Shown piece after piece: positions 25,735 to 37,037 of a DNA stretch of 64,000 nucleotides. How positions within the stretch are numbered: position 1 is the first letter of the stretch; the number at the start of each line of letters is the position of its first letter. Under the pieces are notes generated by a model that was given only the letters and a program-made list of their open reading frames with translations, had not been told where the DNA came from and did no database searches. A program made the translations under genes and the position numbers. The stretch comes from Phytoseiulus persimilis (taxonomy: Eukaryota; Arthropoda; Arachnida; Mesostigmata; Phytoseiidae). The stretch is from positions 20,088,001 to 20,152,000 of the forward strand of contig CM075103.1 in NCBI GenBank assembly GCA_037576195.1. Reading direction: 5' to 3'.

Positions 25735-26097
25735 TTGCTGTCAGGCACAGATCGGCTCTCGATAGTGATCCGCCGTTGGTCAACATCCGCTTGTGACGCG
25801 GCCATGCGGATCTTGTTTCTGTTTGAAATGCGGCGCTGTTCATCTGCGCGAGAAAACTCGTCTCAGAGTTTGAATCGGGTTCATCCGGATTCTGGGAACG
25901 ATTGGGGATGCATATCGACCAAGAAACCTCTGAGATACCGCGCTTCCCTTTGTTCCGTCCAACCTCTCGATCGAGCATTCGGGCAATGACAAAAAACGAA
26001 TGGGCAGTCGGGATGGAAATGTACTAACGAGCGGAAACGTGGTTGATTGATCTCTAATATTCTTCAGTCAGACGGCACTGTGGTTCGCATAGTCGTA

Positions 26098-26103
26098 TTT
26101 ATT
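26098..26103 (-). promoter_or_regulatory. AATAAA polyadenylation signal of UBA3
   Basis: The minus-strand AATAAA lies about 190 bases beyond the UBA3 stop. It falls in the roughly 0.55-kb gap before the RpL37A start. Confidence 0.55.
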
Positions 26104-26293
26104 GACTCTGTCATAGACTACGTCGTATATGCAGGCTAAACTTTACACTAAGCGAAAATGGTCGCACATTGGCGGGAGCCGGTGACACACCTCTGGTTCT
26201 AGGAAAGAGGTTCGCTGGCCGAAAATATCCAACAACAGAAGATAGAATAGAAACGTGTCTAAATGTGTTTTAAGAATCCAAAGTGTGCGCGAT

Positions 26294-28818
26294 TCATTCA
26301 ACATTGGACTTCGGCGTTTCCTCGTAGCGGATCTTGAAAGTGAATCCCGTCGGGGAAGTTTTGTCGGTGACGTTGATTTCTTGCCCGTCTACGAAGCCCA
26401 GATCTGTAATGAAAGCGGCGAAAACGTAAGCTCACGCTGAGTCGCAGCTGCTAGAACCCTCCGAGCATGTCCATGGAACCTCCGATGAGCGTCCAGCCAG
26501 AACCATCAATCACCCTGAGACGGACCTTCTAGAGTCTTGCCGAGGTTCAGCTTGGTTTGTTCTTCCAAAGATTTGATCCCGGGTATGTACAGAGTTTTCT
26601 GGCCTTCGTGCGTCGCGGTCGTAGCACCAGGGTTCGACATCTGATACTGCGGCGAATCCTTCAAGAAATCCAAGAGCTCCCCCAGCGTTGCCTGAAAGAC
26701 GAACCGAATGATCTTTGCCTCTCGACTCCCCGTTTGTTCCGCGTTTCATCAACGCTCATCTATCTTCGACTCGATCTCAACGATCAACTCACCTTGGGCG
26801 AAAATCGGAGTGTACGAGGCTTCACACTACACGACATGCAATCTGGGAGTCGTTCAGGTTCTAGGACGTTGGTGTATATTCCATCAGTATCGTTGAACAC
26901 TACATAGGTCTTCAGATTCGGGTAGCAGCTGGCGGAGAGTGTGAATATATGTATTTAGGAGCGAATCCACGAACAGAAAGTTTCCCGACGAGGGTCGCAA
27001 ATATCACTGTCGTCGGGCTGGTGACGGAATTGTTCCATTACTGGCTCTACGGGAAAGGTTCTCACCCGTAGGCGATCTTGAAAACCTCGTTGGCGCAGAT
27101 AGCTGCGATCACCGCGTTAGTTGAAGCAACTGCAGGTATGATTCGTTTGACGACGCCCTGAGTCAGACGATAGGTGATTCCGTTGATGCCGAATTGGGCC
27201 GCTCGTTCCAACGACTTCTCATGAATCCAGTGGATGTGTTCCGGGTTATCGCCATCGATCTCTAGCTCTGAAAACCGACGTCCATTTCAGCGACGGAACC
27301 CCGATAAGAAAGCGTTGCCTCCCATGCTCGGATCATGAACAGCATCCTGTGTGGCTCAGCCGTTGCTCCTCGTTAGACAGATTCCTGGTTGCTGGGAGCA
27401 CATACCTCCGAAGGGCTTGTCTTTTGGCCACTGAATGACTTTGACATACTCTATGCAATGCTCGGGCAGTCTTGGCGTCTGTGCCAAAGTGCACATGGGG
27501 AAATTCACAGCGGGTGGGTAGAATGACAGCGTACACTCGATGCACGCGGTGATACCCGGCGCCATGACTCTGTGGAATTGATGCAGCACATCATTAACTT
27601 CGACTGATCGTTCGACATTCTTATTGAAATCCAAACTACGGTCAGTCGAGTTTTTGCCTCACCTTGCATTCCCTTTGAAGCCTTCCGTCCCGCCGTCGAC
27701 AATGGGGTGAATAGACTCCGGGTCGAGTTCTTCCTTATCGTCGTACTCAAGCATGGAACACACCAAACGGTTTATCCACCTCCGGGGAGCTATGGCGTCC
27801 AGCCCACAAACGATGATGCTGAACTGTTTATAGAACTCCCCATCGAAGTCCTCTATTTTTGCGTAGTACGGTATGACTTTCGTACCCGGGACCCGATTGT
27901 TTATGAACTCCGCGGCCACCTTTTCAATCAAATGTGCAGATTATTGACGTGTTTCACGAACATTCATGCTCCGAAAACATGCGTCGGAGCTCCCGTCGGT
28001 ACCTGTGCTTTCGGCCGACCTATATCTTTCTCTCTAAAAAGAAACTGTCGGTTCAAATTCGACAGATCGATGGTGTCCATATCTATCACAGATATGCTGA
28101 TGAATCCCATCATTGCCTGGAAAGGATTTAATCTTCAGCGATCATCTCGATACCTCTATGAGTTCTGCGGGAGGAGATACGTCCTTTGGGGAACACCCAC
28201 CAGTGTTTTCAACAGTTCACAGCCGAGACCACCTGCCCCAATGACCAGAATGTTGCAGTCCTTCTGTACTGCCGATAGCCTTCCCTCCTCGAATTCCGGC
28301 GTTGACAGCGGCCCGGTACGGTTGAGGATTTTTTCGATGTCACTCCATCGGGACGGCCAGTTTCTGCGGATGTAATAACTTAGAACGTGTAATACGACCG
28401 CTTGATGCGATGACTTGACAGCTCAGAGAGCCACAGCTGGGGGTGGGTGACCTCGATGAATGCCCCGCGTGATTCAAATGCGCCGCCCGGATTGGATTCA
28501 TCTCCCTTTTCTCTTCAAGGAAGACCGGTTGTACTGGATGCCTCCGAAGGTCCAACAGAGTGAGGCGGCGTTTGTGCGGAAAGAATTAGCCCCGGCCGAA
28601 CGTTGGCGGAAAAAAATCGGAAAGGAGCTTGATTGGAATCGGTAGAGTCTCTCTCGAGAAGCTGGGAGAAGAATCGAACTCGGGCGTCGAATTTGAATCA
28701 CCCTGTAGTCGACTCATTGAGTAAATCTCTCAATATGAGGATAGGAAAGTTTGCGACGATTTTCTGCTCACTGTGACTCCGACGCCGGATCCGACGAGCT
28801 GTGATCCATCGCCTCCAT
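26294..28818 (-). CDS. UBA3: NEDD8-activating enzyme E1 catalytic subunit
   Basis: With NAE1 (APP-BP1), UBA3 adenylates NEDD8, carries it as a thioester and passes it to UBE2M, which supports cullin neddylation. Nine exons, 5' to 3': 28818-28772, 28363-28201, 28116-28003, 27919-27663, 27569-27406, 27267-27066, 26928-26793, 26691-26526 and 26403-26294. Phases agree throughout, giving 452 aa (human 463). The ATP site GAGGLG is at residues 58-63, with the Asp loop [14 protein letters not shown] at 82-95. The catalytic cysteine is C220 in PMCT. Zinc ligands are C203 and C206 (CIEC) with C346 and C349 (CMSC). The ubiquitin-fold domain that binds the E2 spans about 362-452. All key residues are intact. 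Exon 1 codes for only 15 residues plus two bases, starts at a good ATG and joins in phase. Introns run from 83 to 408 bases. Confidence 0.97.
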
Positions 28819-31800
28819 GGCCGCTTACTCCCCGAACTCCGTCGTTTTGGAACTGGAAAGCGTGAGTTGTTACTTTCATCTGGATTCCCTATACCGGGGA
28901 GCTCTAGCTCACGAGTCGGGATAACGCTCAGATGACACGAATTCCTCATCCGTGAAACTTATTCTCAAAATTGGAAGTAACAATCTGGACGCCAGCGAGA
29001 ACGTTTCGCAGAAATCGAGCACTCACCGAACTTTCTGAACAGGTCAGCGTTTGAATTCAGACGCGAGACGACGTTTCCACAGATCAGGAAGTCGCTGCTG
29101 AGACTGTTTGGTGGCCCGTTGTTGTTGAAAAAATTCGTCTGCGCGCGAAAGCCGGTGAGCGCGATTTGCGCTCGAGTTTCTATCCCCCTCATGACAGGGA
29201 TGTTAAAGCTCGAACCGAGATATGCTGTCTTTCCAGGGAGTCCACAAGAAGACCGTGGCGCTGACAATGATCCGCCTGGGGACTCCCGGAGTACAGGATT
29301 CGAAAGCCGCGCGAGTCCCTCGTCTGCGTGATCAGCTGATCGAGCGCCCGACGTCAGCCCTTGTCGATTGACATGGCGGGGGAGATGGACATCTCCATGA
29401 AACTCAATTTATCATCGGGAATCGGGGAGTATGAACAGATATTGAAAGTTCATATCGAGTCTCTGGGAACCTTCCTTGGCAGCTGAGACACATGTGAAAA
29501 TATTATTGGGGCCCGTCCCGCGGATTTTTTTCCCGAATAAACACGTGAATATCGAATGCGTCAGTGCTCACCTCACAATGCGTATTCCAGCTAACAAAAG
29601 AGGAGACCCGTGTGCACCGGGCTACACTTCTCCACTGCGGTTGAATCTTTTCTCGCTCGAGTGCTATGGAACTTCGAAAAGCAACCAAGTCAACAAATGT
29701 TCAGCTCATCCCGGAGCTCCAGAATGTGGAAAGATATCACCAAAGATTCGATCCGAGTTGCTGATGACTCCACAGCGATAGAACCGTCTTCGTCTGGAGA
29801 CTTCCATAAACGCTAGAGTCGAGGTGGATCGCGTCATCGGTAAATCTTCGGAGATCCTCTTTCGAGGGTTCTTCACCCACGTGAGTACCAAACGATGGTC
29901 TCGGTTTGACGGGCCTGTTATGATTATTTGCGTGCAAGCGATAATTTATTCATTGAGCTCGCGCCGAAAATAGACCTCGGTCGGTTCGCTCCACTGTAAT
30001 TCCACCGGATTTAATCATCCGATCCATGACCCTGCTGGCGAGTAACTTATCCTATGAATCAGTACGAATCCGGCTCGAATCCGAGTGAGAAACTTCTCTG
30101 TTCTGCGAGCCGAGCGAATCGCAGAAAATCTCCTCGGATCCCTGTGGAGACGCCTTCCCGGCGATCTTCGGAGCCAATGCGGCAAAACACATTCTGACCC
30201 CGAACCGTTCGTTCGTAGACCGCCGTCGGGGCATTTCTCATGGAGCATTTCCGTTGCCACCGAGTTCAGCGATGAACTTTCACATGCTACGATTCTACAT
30301 GTCTGTTTCGTTCGGTGATGTCGCGCGGTTCGATCGACCGAGGCCACTGGAGCCAAACCAATACTGAGCTCCGGTTGGCTTTGATTTAAAGACTTCGTAG
30401 GCAGAGCATCACGTCTCGACTCTGCTTCGCATGGCTCGAGCTTATTTCCCACCTACTCTTCTCTGTTGGCTCGAACGGTTGACTCGGAACGTCTGCCGGC
30501 CGAATTCGAACAATTGACTGCAATTAGTTCAGGAGATTCAGCGCTCATCAGTCAGAAACTCGGACGTAGGTTGGCCAGGGACGATATTGCAGCGCGGAAC
30601 AAGAGGCTCACCATAAAACGTAAAGCTGCAAATTGGTCGATCTTCCCGAGACCAAGACTAGAAGCATGTCTAGGAGGCTGGATGAATCCTTGTTCCGACT
30701 GTAACATCAAGTCCTCCATGTCCTGGAATAAGATTCTAAGTTCATGTTGGACGCCGTCCATCTCGAGAGCAGAGACGCAGAAACCGTGGTTGCCCACAAT
30801 TCACCAATCACCGACGGTCCTTCCTCCATATGTCGAGGGAACATGTTGAATCTTGTTTCGGACGTAGTCATATTTTCAAATGCGCATATTTGAGGGCGTT
30901 GAGAATACATGTATCGGACAGTTCCGTTAGGAAGTCCGGTGCCTGCTCAAACACCTGGTTGACAAGGGAGGCCCGTGGTCCAAAACTGGAAAGCTTCCCA
31001 GACAATAAGAGTCTTATCAAGAAGGATGCGAGCGACAATTCCGAACCGTGATGAGCAACACCGATCCATGCGTTCGGCGGCAGTGAGGTCAATGATGCGC
31101 ACTCCCCATCGGAAGCTCACGGCCGATGAGGGTTTTTTTTAGACCTTGAAGGGATTCGGCAACCAATTGTGAGGGGTGATAGCCCTCGACTGGGCTTACA
31201 TATTCGCCCGGTGGTCGGGCTCGGTCGCATTGTGGGTTTGAGTTCCAAGCGGAACGTCGCCAATAAAACCCCCGAATGTCAAAACAGATGGAGACTCAAA
31301 CCGTGCGGGGTTCGACAGCTGAGGAGAATACCGACGAAACCGAACCATTCCTGCAGAAAGAAAAAAATCACTCCTGACCGAATTTCATGACTGACCGAAC
31401 TCGGAATCACGGAAGAACTCGGTGTTCTCAGATCAGAGTTTTGAATTGAGGGAAGGTGAAGAAAAGTCGAACAGGCTTTCCTTCTGGGAAGAGAAATCAT
31501 CTCAATGCGGAACTTCCAAACAGCTCAGCAGTACTCAAGTCCACAAGGTGGTCACGACGGGGATTTCACCCATTTATAGGATTTCTCCCCATTTGTGAAC
31601 AACTCCAGATAATTCTGTATCAGCTGCGGCTCACGATCCGATTCACCGAGAACCTGTGTTCTTCGCTTGTTAATTGCCGCAGCGCAAACAGATTGAGGTT
31701 TCGACTATTTCTCCGGCTGATCGGGTCGTTTTCCAGTTGGAGAGTTATTCCTCTCAGCGCCCGCATTCGCAATTCCCGGAACTTGCGGCACCATACTTCT

Positions 31801-33090
31801 CAAAATTCTGTTTTCGCCTGCTTGGCGCGGAAGCCCCCGGACGAAAAAGTGAGTACTTACGCACTCGAGCTGGTCCTCCCAGCTTTTTTTGGCGGCCTTA
31901 TTCGACGACCGGTCGATGTCGGACCGGGAACCACGGACTACGGGTTCGACTTTGCCAATGTTCGCGGGTTACATGTCTGCGGACTAGCGGGAACTAGTGG
32001 CATCAATCCACATGGCAGGAGCGACGTCCATCGACAGCAAGTTGTGAATGCAAGTCCCATTTAAAAAGCACGTCTCTTGCGCGACGTACCGATTCTGTGT
32101 CGTGCACGACACCCCCTCAAAGTTCCGCCACATACGAGCTCTGATTCACAATCAGAAGATAGCTTGAGCGGCAGCTCAGTGACGTCATGGAATGTATAAC
32201 TAGGTTCCGAATTCGCGTCGGAATCTCGCGGAAAGTCTTGCTGGAAAGTCCCTCGGAAAATGATATGTGCTTGAAGCGAGTAGGCAAGAGGCTATTCGCG
32301 GCCACATCCCATTTCACGGCAACCTTACGTTCCGCGCCCCCGCGCACTTTCAATCCCTGAACTGCTGGTGGGGTGGAGCGTGGCAAAACTTAGCGGAGGT
32401 CTCGAATGGAGGTAAATCGGTGAAGTGGTTTCGATATGTCGTATGAAAAGCGAATCGGGGAGCGTCGACTGCACGAGCGTTGTTTATCCGGTTTTGAGGT
32501 CCTTATCACCATCAGGAACATAGTAGTATCGTCACGCGGTGACAGCAGACCCGGCAAGACCAGAGTCCTCGGACCTCCGGCCGCGACAGCTTCCTGCGCG
32601 AGCTTGAGTGTACTTTTCGAAGCCAACCCGGAGCAGTGTCGGGGCTTCGGTCGGGAACCGTTTGCACTAGCGGGGCGAATCTCTTGTCTCGGAACGCTGT
32701 TGCGGTTTACGATGTTCCAGTTGAACAGTACGTTTCGAGTGCGCGCTGAGAAACCCTTGGCTTCCCTCGGGGAAGTGACTATTCCGGGTCGGGAATTTTC
32801 AAACTCGAAATCGACAACATTTGGCGTTCTCCCCTCTGCTTCTAGGAGGGCGTCGAAAAAGTTAGATGAGCTTAGCAACACTCGTCTTGACGCGATTTCA
32901 TCATATGCTCTCGATCGGGAATACTGGAGGAGTCTAAGGAGTCCTCCATAGATAGCCCCTTGATTTCCAAGAAAACGACCTGAAAATGGCGAATTCATGG
33001 TCAAAACGAACTTGGGCTTGGAATTTTTCGACTCAGAATAGCCTCCCTTCAGTTTCGATGTCGGCAAGAGCAGTCGGATAATTCCTTATG
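28819..33090. other. unresolved ORF-rich stretch upstream of UBA3
   Basis: The first few hundred bases should hold the UBA3 promoter. Beyond that are several minus-strand open frames with protein-like composition: 28965-29267 (with a good GTGAGTG donor inside), 30552-30797, 30868-31092, 32117-32386 and a long 225-codon frame at 32390-33067. I could not join them in phase or match them confidently to a family. The plus-strand frame 31456-32064 is equally long and anonymous. One diverged minus-strand gene may be hidden here. I do not assign a function. Confidence 0.3.
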
Positions 33091-33139
33091 GCGCATGCTC
33101 GTAGATACCGGGTTCATCGATGAACTCCGCTCCCTCATG

Positions 33140-33260
33140 TGCGGCATTTACCGCCGAGCAGCGGGACGCTCCGAGGAGCGGTCTTCGGAGACCGCGCTCT
33201 GGGCCGGGCATGCCCCAGCCCGGGAGCCTCGGGCCTGGTGTTCAGTGGCCGTTAGGCTCG
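33140..33260. other. GC-rich block with consecutive short hairpins
   Basis: Several perfect or near-perfect inverted repeats follow each other: CGCTCC/GGAGCG near 33167-33180, CGGTCT/AGACCG near 33179-33194 and CCGGGCA/TGCCC near 33203-33215. The block sits about 0.5 kb upstream of the LINE relic in the same orientation. It could be the GC-rich 5' UTR of that element or an unrelated repeat. Confidence 0.35.
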
Positions 33261-33687
33261 TTCATTCGCTAGTCCCAGTAGCGTTCAGAACTACAGTGTA
33301 CTTAGGGCGGAGTCTCGGTTTGACGCCCCAAACTGTCGCATTTTCCTTGGCAACTTGGGGCTGCGGTAGACCGACTCGACACAGCACCCCTTTTGTTCTT
33401 TCTGTGGCGAACCCACACGCTGGATCAGCGGATACCACTACTCTACCCCGCAGAAGAATCGTCCCTCCTGGGAGCCAACGTGGCAGCTCTCTTCGACGGG
33501 CTTGTCTCCAGGGCACTTCGCTAGTTATCTGATGAAATTCGTTAAGGAACCTCATCGAAACCTTCCACGCTGCATTTTTCCCCCGAACGTTCCCCGACCT
33601 TCACGAATACTCGATCGCCGATAGCGAACTTGGAGTTTTTGATGGATGCTTGGCGTAGAAGTTCTCCTTCTGTTCCCCTCGGTGACA

Positions 33688-34454
33688 GTCACGTCGAAGA
33701 AACTACAGGACCTACTGGAAAAGACTCAACGTGACGCAGGCGGCTGGGCCGTAGGCATAACAGGCTAAAAAGTAGCCCATGAATTCATACTGGGAGAGCT
33801 TGGATGGTTCCTATTCGAAGCCAGGGAAGCTCAAAGCGAACACAGATACATGAAACGCATCCAACACATGCAAAATGAGAGATGGCCAAAATCTCTCCTG
33901 AACATGATTGAGATACTTGGAACACAGACTGAACTTTGCACCCGAACGTAGACTTGGAGTCGCCAATACGGCGGTGACCGGATCGAACCACCAACATCGA
34001 GTTAAGGTACAGCAGCCCTGAACGCATATGACTCACTGATGAAAAGGGAGTTAACGAAATGCAAGAGCACAGCCGGAGGCGAGATATGCTTCTGAAAAAC
34101 AGCCTAGGCGTATACCGTGAGGGAAAATCCTCCCCCGGTACAAGGTCTTACCTCTACGGCAATCGAAGGGATTCTCTACTAGGCCTAGCAAGAGCAGGCA
34201 TGCTGCCAACCAGAGGACTTTCCGGAAAACAGGGCAACAACGCCTGCCCGAGATGCGGCACATACAAAGAGACTGTACAACACATAATCTTCGAATGCAA
34301 CGACGCGTACTACACAGACGATGAATTCCTCAAAGCACTAGGCCTCCCAGAGGAAATGCAAGACCCATCGCTAGTGTACAAGACAAAGCTTGTCCTCGAA
34401 AAGTGGGAAAAGGAGACCAAACGATCTGCGAAAGCACCTGAAACGAAAGGCTGA
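33688..34454 (+). mobile_element. decayed non-LTR retrotransposon (LINE), C-terminal end of the ORF2 protein
   Basis: The translated blocks match the region after the reverse transcriptase of LINEs common in tick genomes, as I recall them. The first block (33688-33951) contains LEKTQRDAGGWAVG, LGWFLFEAREA and ERWPKSLLNM. The second (about 34038-34454, another frame) contains LYGNRRDSLLGLARAGML, then a zinc finger CPRCG...HIIFEC (C, C, H, C spacing typical of LINE C-termini). The copy is dead: an in-frame TAA at 33766-33768, a TAG at 33949-33951 and a frameshift between the blocks. Reverse-transcriptase and endonuclease domains are absent, consistent with 5' truncation or internal deletion. 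The 3' UTR probably continues past 34500. Confidence 0.72.
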
Positions 34455-34808
34455 CCCGGACAGAATGCAAACTTGTTCATATCTCGAACCGAGTCAAGAT
34501 CAATAAACCCATAAACATACGACCACATGCTCTCCTTCAAACGCAACAGAGCCGTCACATCCGAGTCCTCGTTGGCAAGGCGACCTCTTTCATCAGCGCG
34601 AGAACCGAAGCACAACCAGTGGTACTACAGAGGGAGTAGTTGTGATGTCTCACTGCTGCCGACTCTGAAATCTCCGTCCAACCGCCCGGATGTGATGAGT
34701 ACATGGCCCTGAACATTTTTAGATCTGGTGTTGAGCCTTCCGCCAGACCATAAGAGTGGGGACTGGAAGCGGTGCCGAGACCAGTGCGCATAGCCCCCCG
34801 TGATGCCA

Positions 34809-34835
34809 ACTCTTTGAGCTTTTTGCTCAAAGAGT
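34809..34835. repeat. perfect 11-bp hairpin with T5 loop
   Basis: ACTCTTTGAGC and its exact complement flank five T residues. It lies between the LINE relic and the 3' end of the unrecognised minus-strand gene. It could be the 3' stem-loop of the element or a 3'-end structure of the neighbouring transcript. Confidence 0.6.
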
Positions 34836-34866
34836 GCTTTGTTTGAAATTTTCGCGAGTTCTGAAA

Positions 34867-36436
34867 TCAGTTCGCGGTTTCGTACTGCTTCAACAGTTCG
34901 ATAACCGCGTCCGCGTTTTCACGTCCGGCTCGGGCGGCCGCGACAAAAACGCTCTCGTTTCCGAGAGCCACTCGTTCCAGATAACTCCGAAAAATCGACT
35001 CTCGGTCTGAATCTCGCATAATTTTTCACACAAACCAAACACGCCCGCAAGTAAGAAGACGGCCACGAGAACCGTTCCGAGATCTTCAGATAAGTTCGCC
35101 ATGCACCATCGTGACCGCCGGAGTCAGAGATATCATGATGATGCTCAAGGATCTCTTTCAGGTCTTCCGGCTGGAACTTGCTCCCAACTCGAGGACAGCT
35201 TCTCGTTGTCTATTCGAGTCCTCCGTGGTATCAAACATGCGGTTCCTTAGGGCGATACAGGTGGAGAACGGATGAAGTGCAGAGATAACGGCCGGGTGAC
35301 ATTTCCTGCGAATAAAAGATACGCAAACTCGATACGCATTCGATGCAGAAGAGAATGAGCGCCTTGTGTGGTAAGACGACTGGTCTGGAAGAATCGGGAT
35401 TCCGTTCTGAAAGTTTTTGAAAGTCATGGGAAGGACCACATCGGATTCTATTGGAAACCCTCCCCCATTGATCCCTGCAGGCGTATCCCTCTCCTGCGAC
35501 AATGGTCGATGTTTTCGAAGAGACTTTCGAGGGCTTTCGGGAGACGGGCAGCTTATTGGCCGACTCTCGGAACCGACGGAATACCAAGAGTTTCGGTTTG
35601 AAGATGAAAACATCTCCTACATAATATCTCCTAGCACCCTCAGTTTCCGGGCCAGGAAAAAAATCTCATTCCTGACCCTGGGTTCGACTTCAACATGCGC
35701 CGATATTTCTCACTACAACCACTGATTGAGTCGAAACCACAGAGGCTTCGCTTCGAGTTGGATTCCGGAGCCATCGGAGTAGGATGGGGCGCTGGCTGAC
35801 GTGATTCCGGCATCTGGTATCCCAGCATATGAGACTTTGGGATTCGACTTCCGAGCTCTGAGATACTAATGTAGTCTTCGCGGACAATACTGGATTGGAG
35901 AAGAGAAAATCGTTCCTCCCCGAGAAGGTCGCTTTCTAGAAATTCTCATCGAAGTTTTCCTCACGGAGTCCGATGAGAAAGATGAACCTATCCGCGGGTT
36001 CGAAACAGAAACTCCCAACTGCTCGCGAGCCGGATTCGCCTCGAGGAACGTTACCCTATCAAGCATCGCGTGGAAAAAGAGCGTAAGGAAAACTCAAACT
36101 CCGTGGACGCCGAGACGAGCCAGCTCCGTAACTCCGCGTGTTCTCCGAGGCAGGAAAGGATTGGAATCAGTCTGGCTGTCCCCCATCGAATCGATCATTC
36201 ATGATCCAAGTCACAAGCATGTACATACCACGGACAAGACCGAACGTTTCGAGCGACGCTCGCGGCCGCGACGTGCAATTCATGAGCCGAGACTCACGCT
36301 GCTGTAATGCTCGGATGTCTATGGCTGAACCGGACACCAGACATCGCTCACCTCGGCTAAAGAATCGAGCTGCGAGAACTTCTCCGCTTGCCGGTCCTCT
36401 CCGAAACTGTCGGGCTCATCAGACCACACCAGAGAA
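34867..36436 (-). CDS. unrecognised spliced coding region (partial model)
   Basis: Not recognised. Exon-like blocks with consistent splice sites can be read. Block 36436-36352 (28 residues, contains SDEPDSFGEDRQAEKF) joins in phase 0 across a 50-base intron to 36301-36229 (24 residues, ends at GTATGT). At the 3' end, 35170-35116 (PEDLKEILEHHH) joins in phase 1 across a 109-base intron to 35006-34867, which ends ...VIELLKQYETAN and TGA. Long open frames between them (35613-35158 and 35828-35640) probably hold middle exons, but I could not join them uniquely. A possible upstream exon contains MAQIVAADVRNVISEASG near 36552. No transmembrane segment or known domain is evident. It lies downstream of the SLC16 gene on the same strand. 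Confidence 0.33.
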
Positions 36437-37015
36437 CTTCGGCTTTGGGGGAATATTTTCCGACGGACGCGTTGAGCTGCTCTCCTCAATGAGCAGCGGC
36501 AAAACGCCCGATGCTTCCGAAATGACGTTTCTCACATCGGCGGCGACGATTTGAGCCATCCGGAGATGCTGCGTCGTCTTGCACTGCCTGCATCGAATTC
36601 CACCTCAAGATCTCACGAAAACACCCGGCGTGTGATTGTGTTCTCGTCTCGCTCACCCGCTCCGTCAGTTCGGAAGCTCCGAAAACTCGCCCATTTCGCG
36701 TGATCTGAGGAGTCAAAGACTCATTCTGCAATGCCGCCACAGTCGACCCTGTCTATACTTGACGATTTTTGTAGCGGTCTTCGACTCCATGATCAACCGA
36801 TTCGTCTGCCCTACAACTGGGAAGGGGATCGTGGCTGGGTTCGTTCGGCTTTGCCGATTCGATTCTGTATCATACGCGTAGAGTACCCGTCAATGAATCG
36901 AGGGTGTCGGAAATCCCTCGATCATATCAAGGCTTCCAACCAAACGAGATTCCTCTCACAATTAGAATCGATTCGTTGTCATGCCGGAGACAGAACCGAA
37001 TTGCCGAGTTTTAAT

Positions 37016-37021
37016 TTTATT
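37016..37021 (-). promoter_or_regulatory. AATAAA polyadenylation signal of the SLC16 gene
   Basis: The minus-strand AATAAA lies only 17 bases beyond the stop codon. It implies a very short 3' UTR. Confidence 0.6.
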
Positions 37022-37037
37022 TGTTTCTCATTCCAAT

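Noticed and set aside
28965-33067. Faint resemblance of some minus-strand frames to a mitochondrial outer-membrane barrel (SAM50-like) or an M13 peptidase
   Set aside because: Only short scattered similarities with no shared order of motifs; the zinc-binding or barrel signature motifs are absent.
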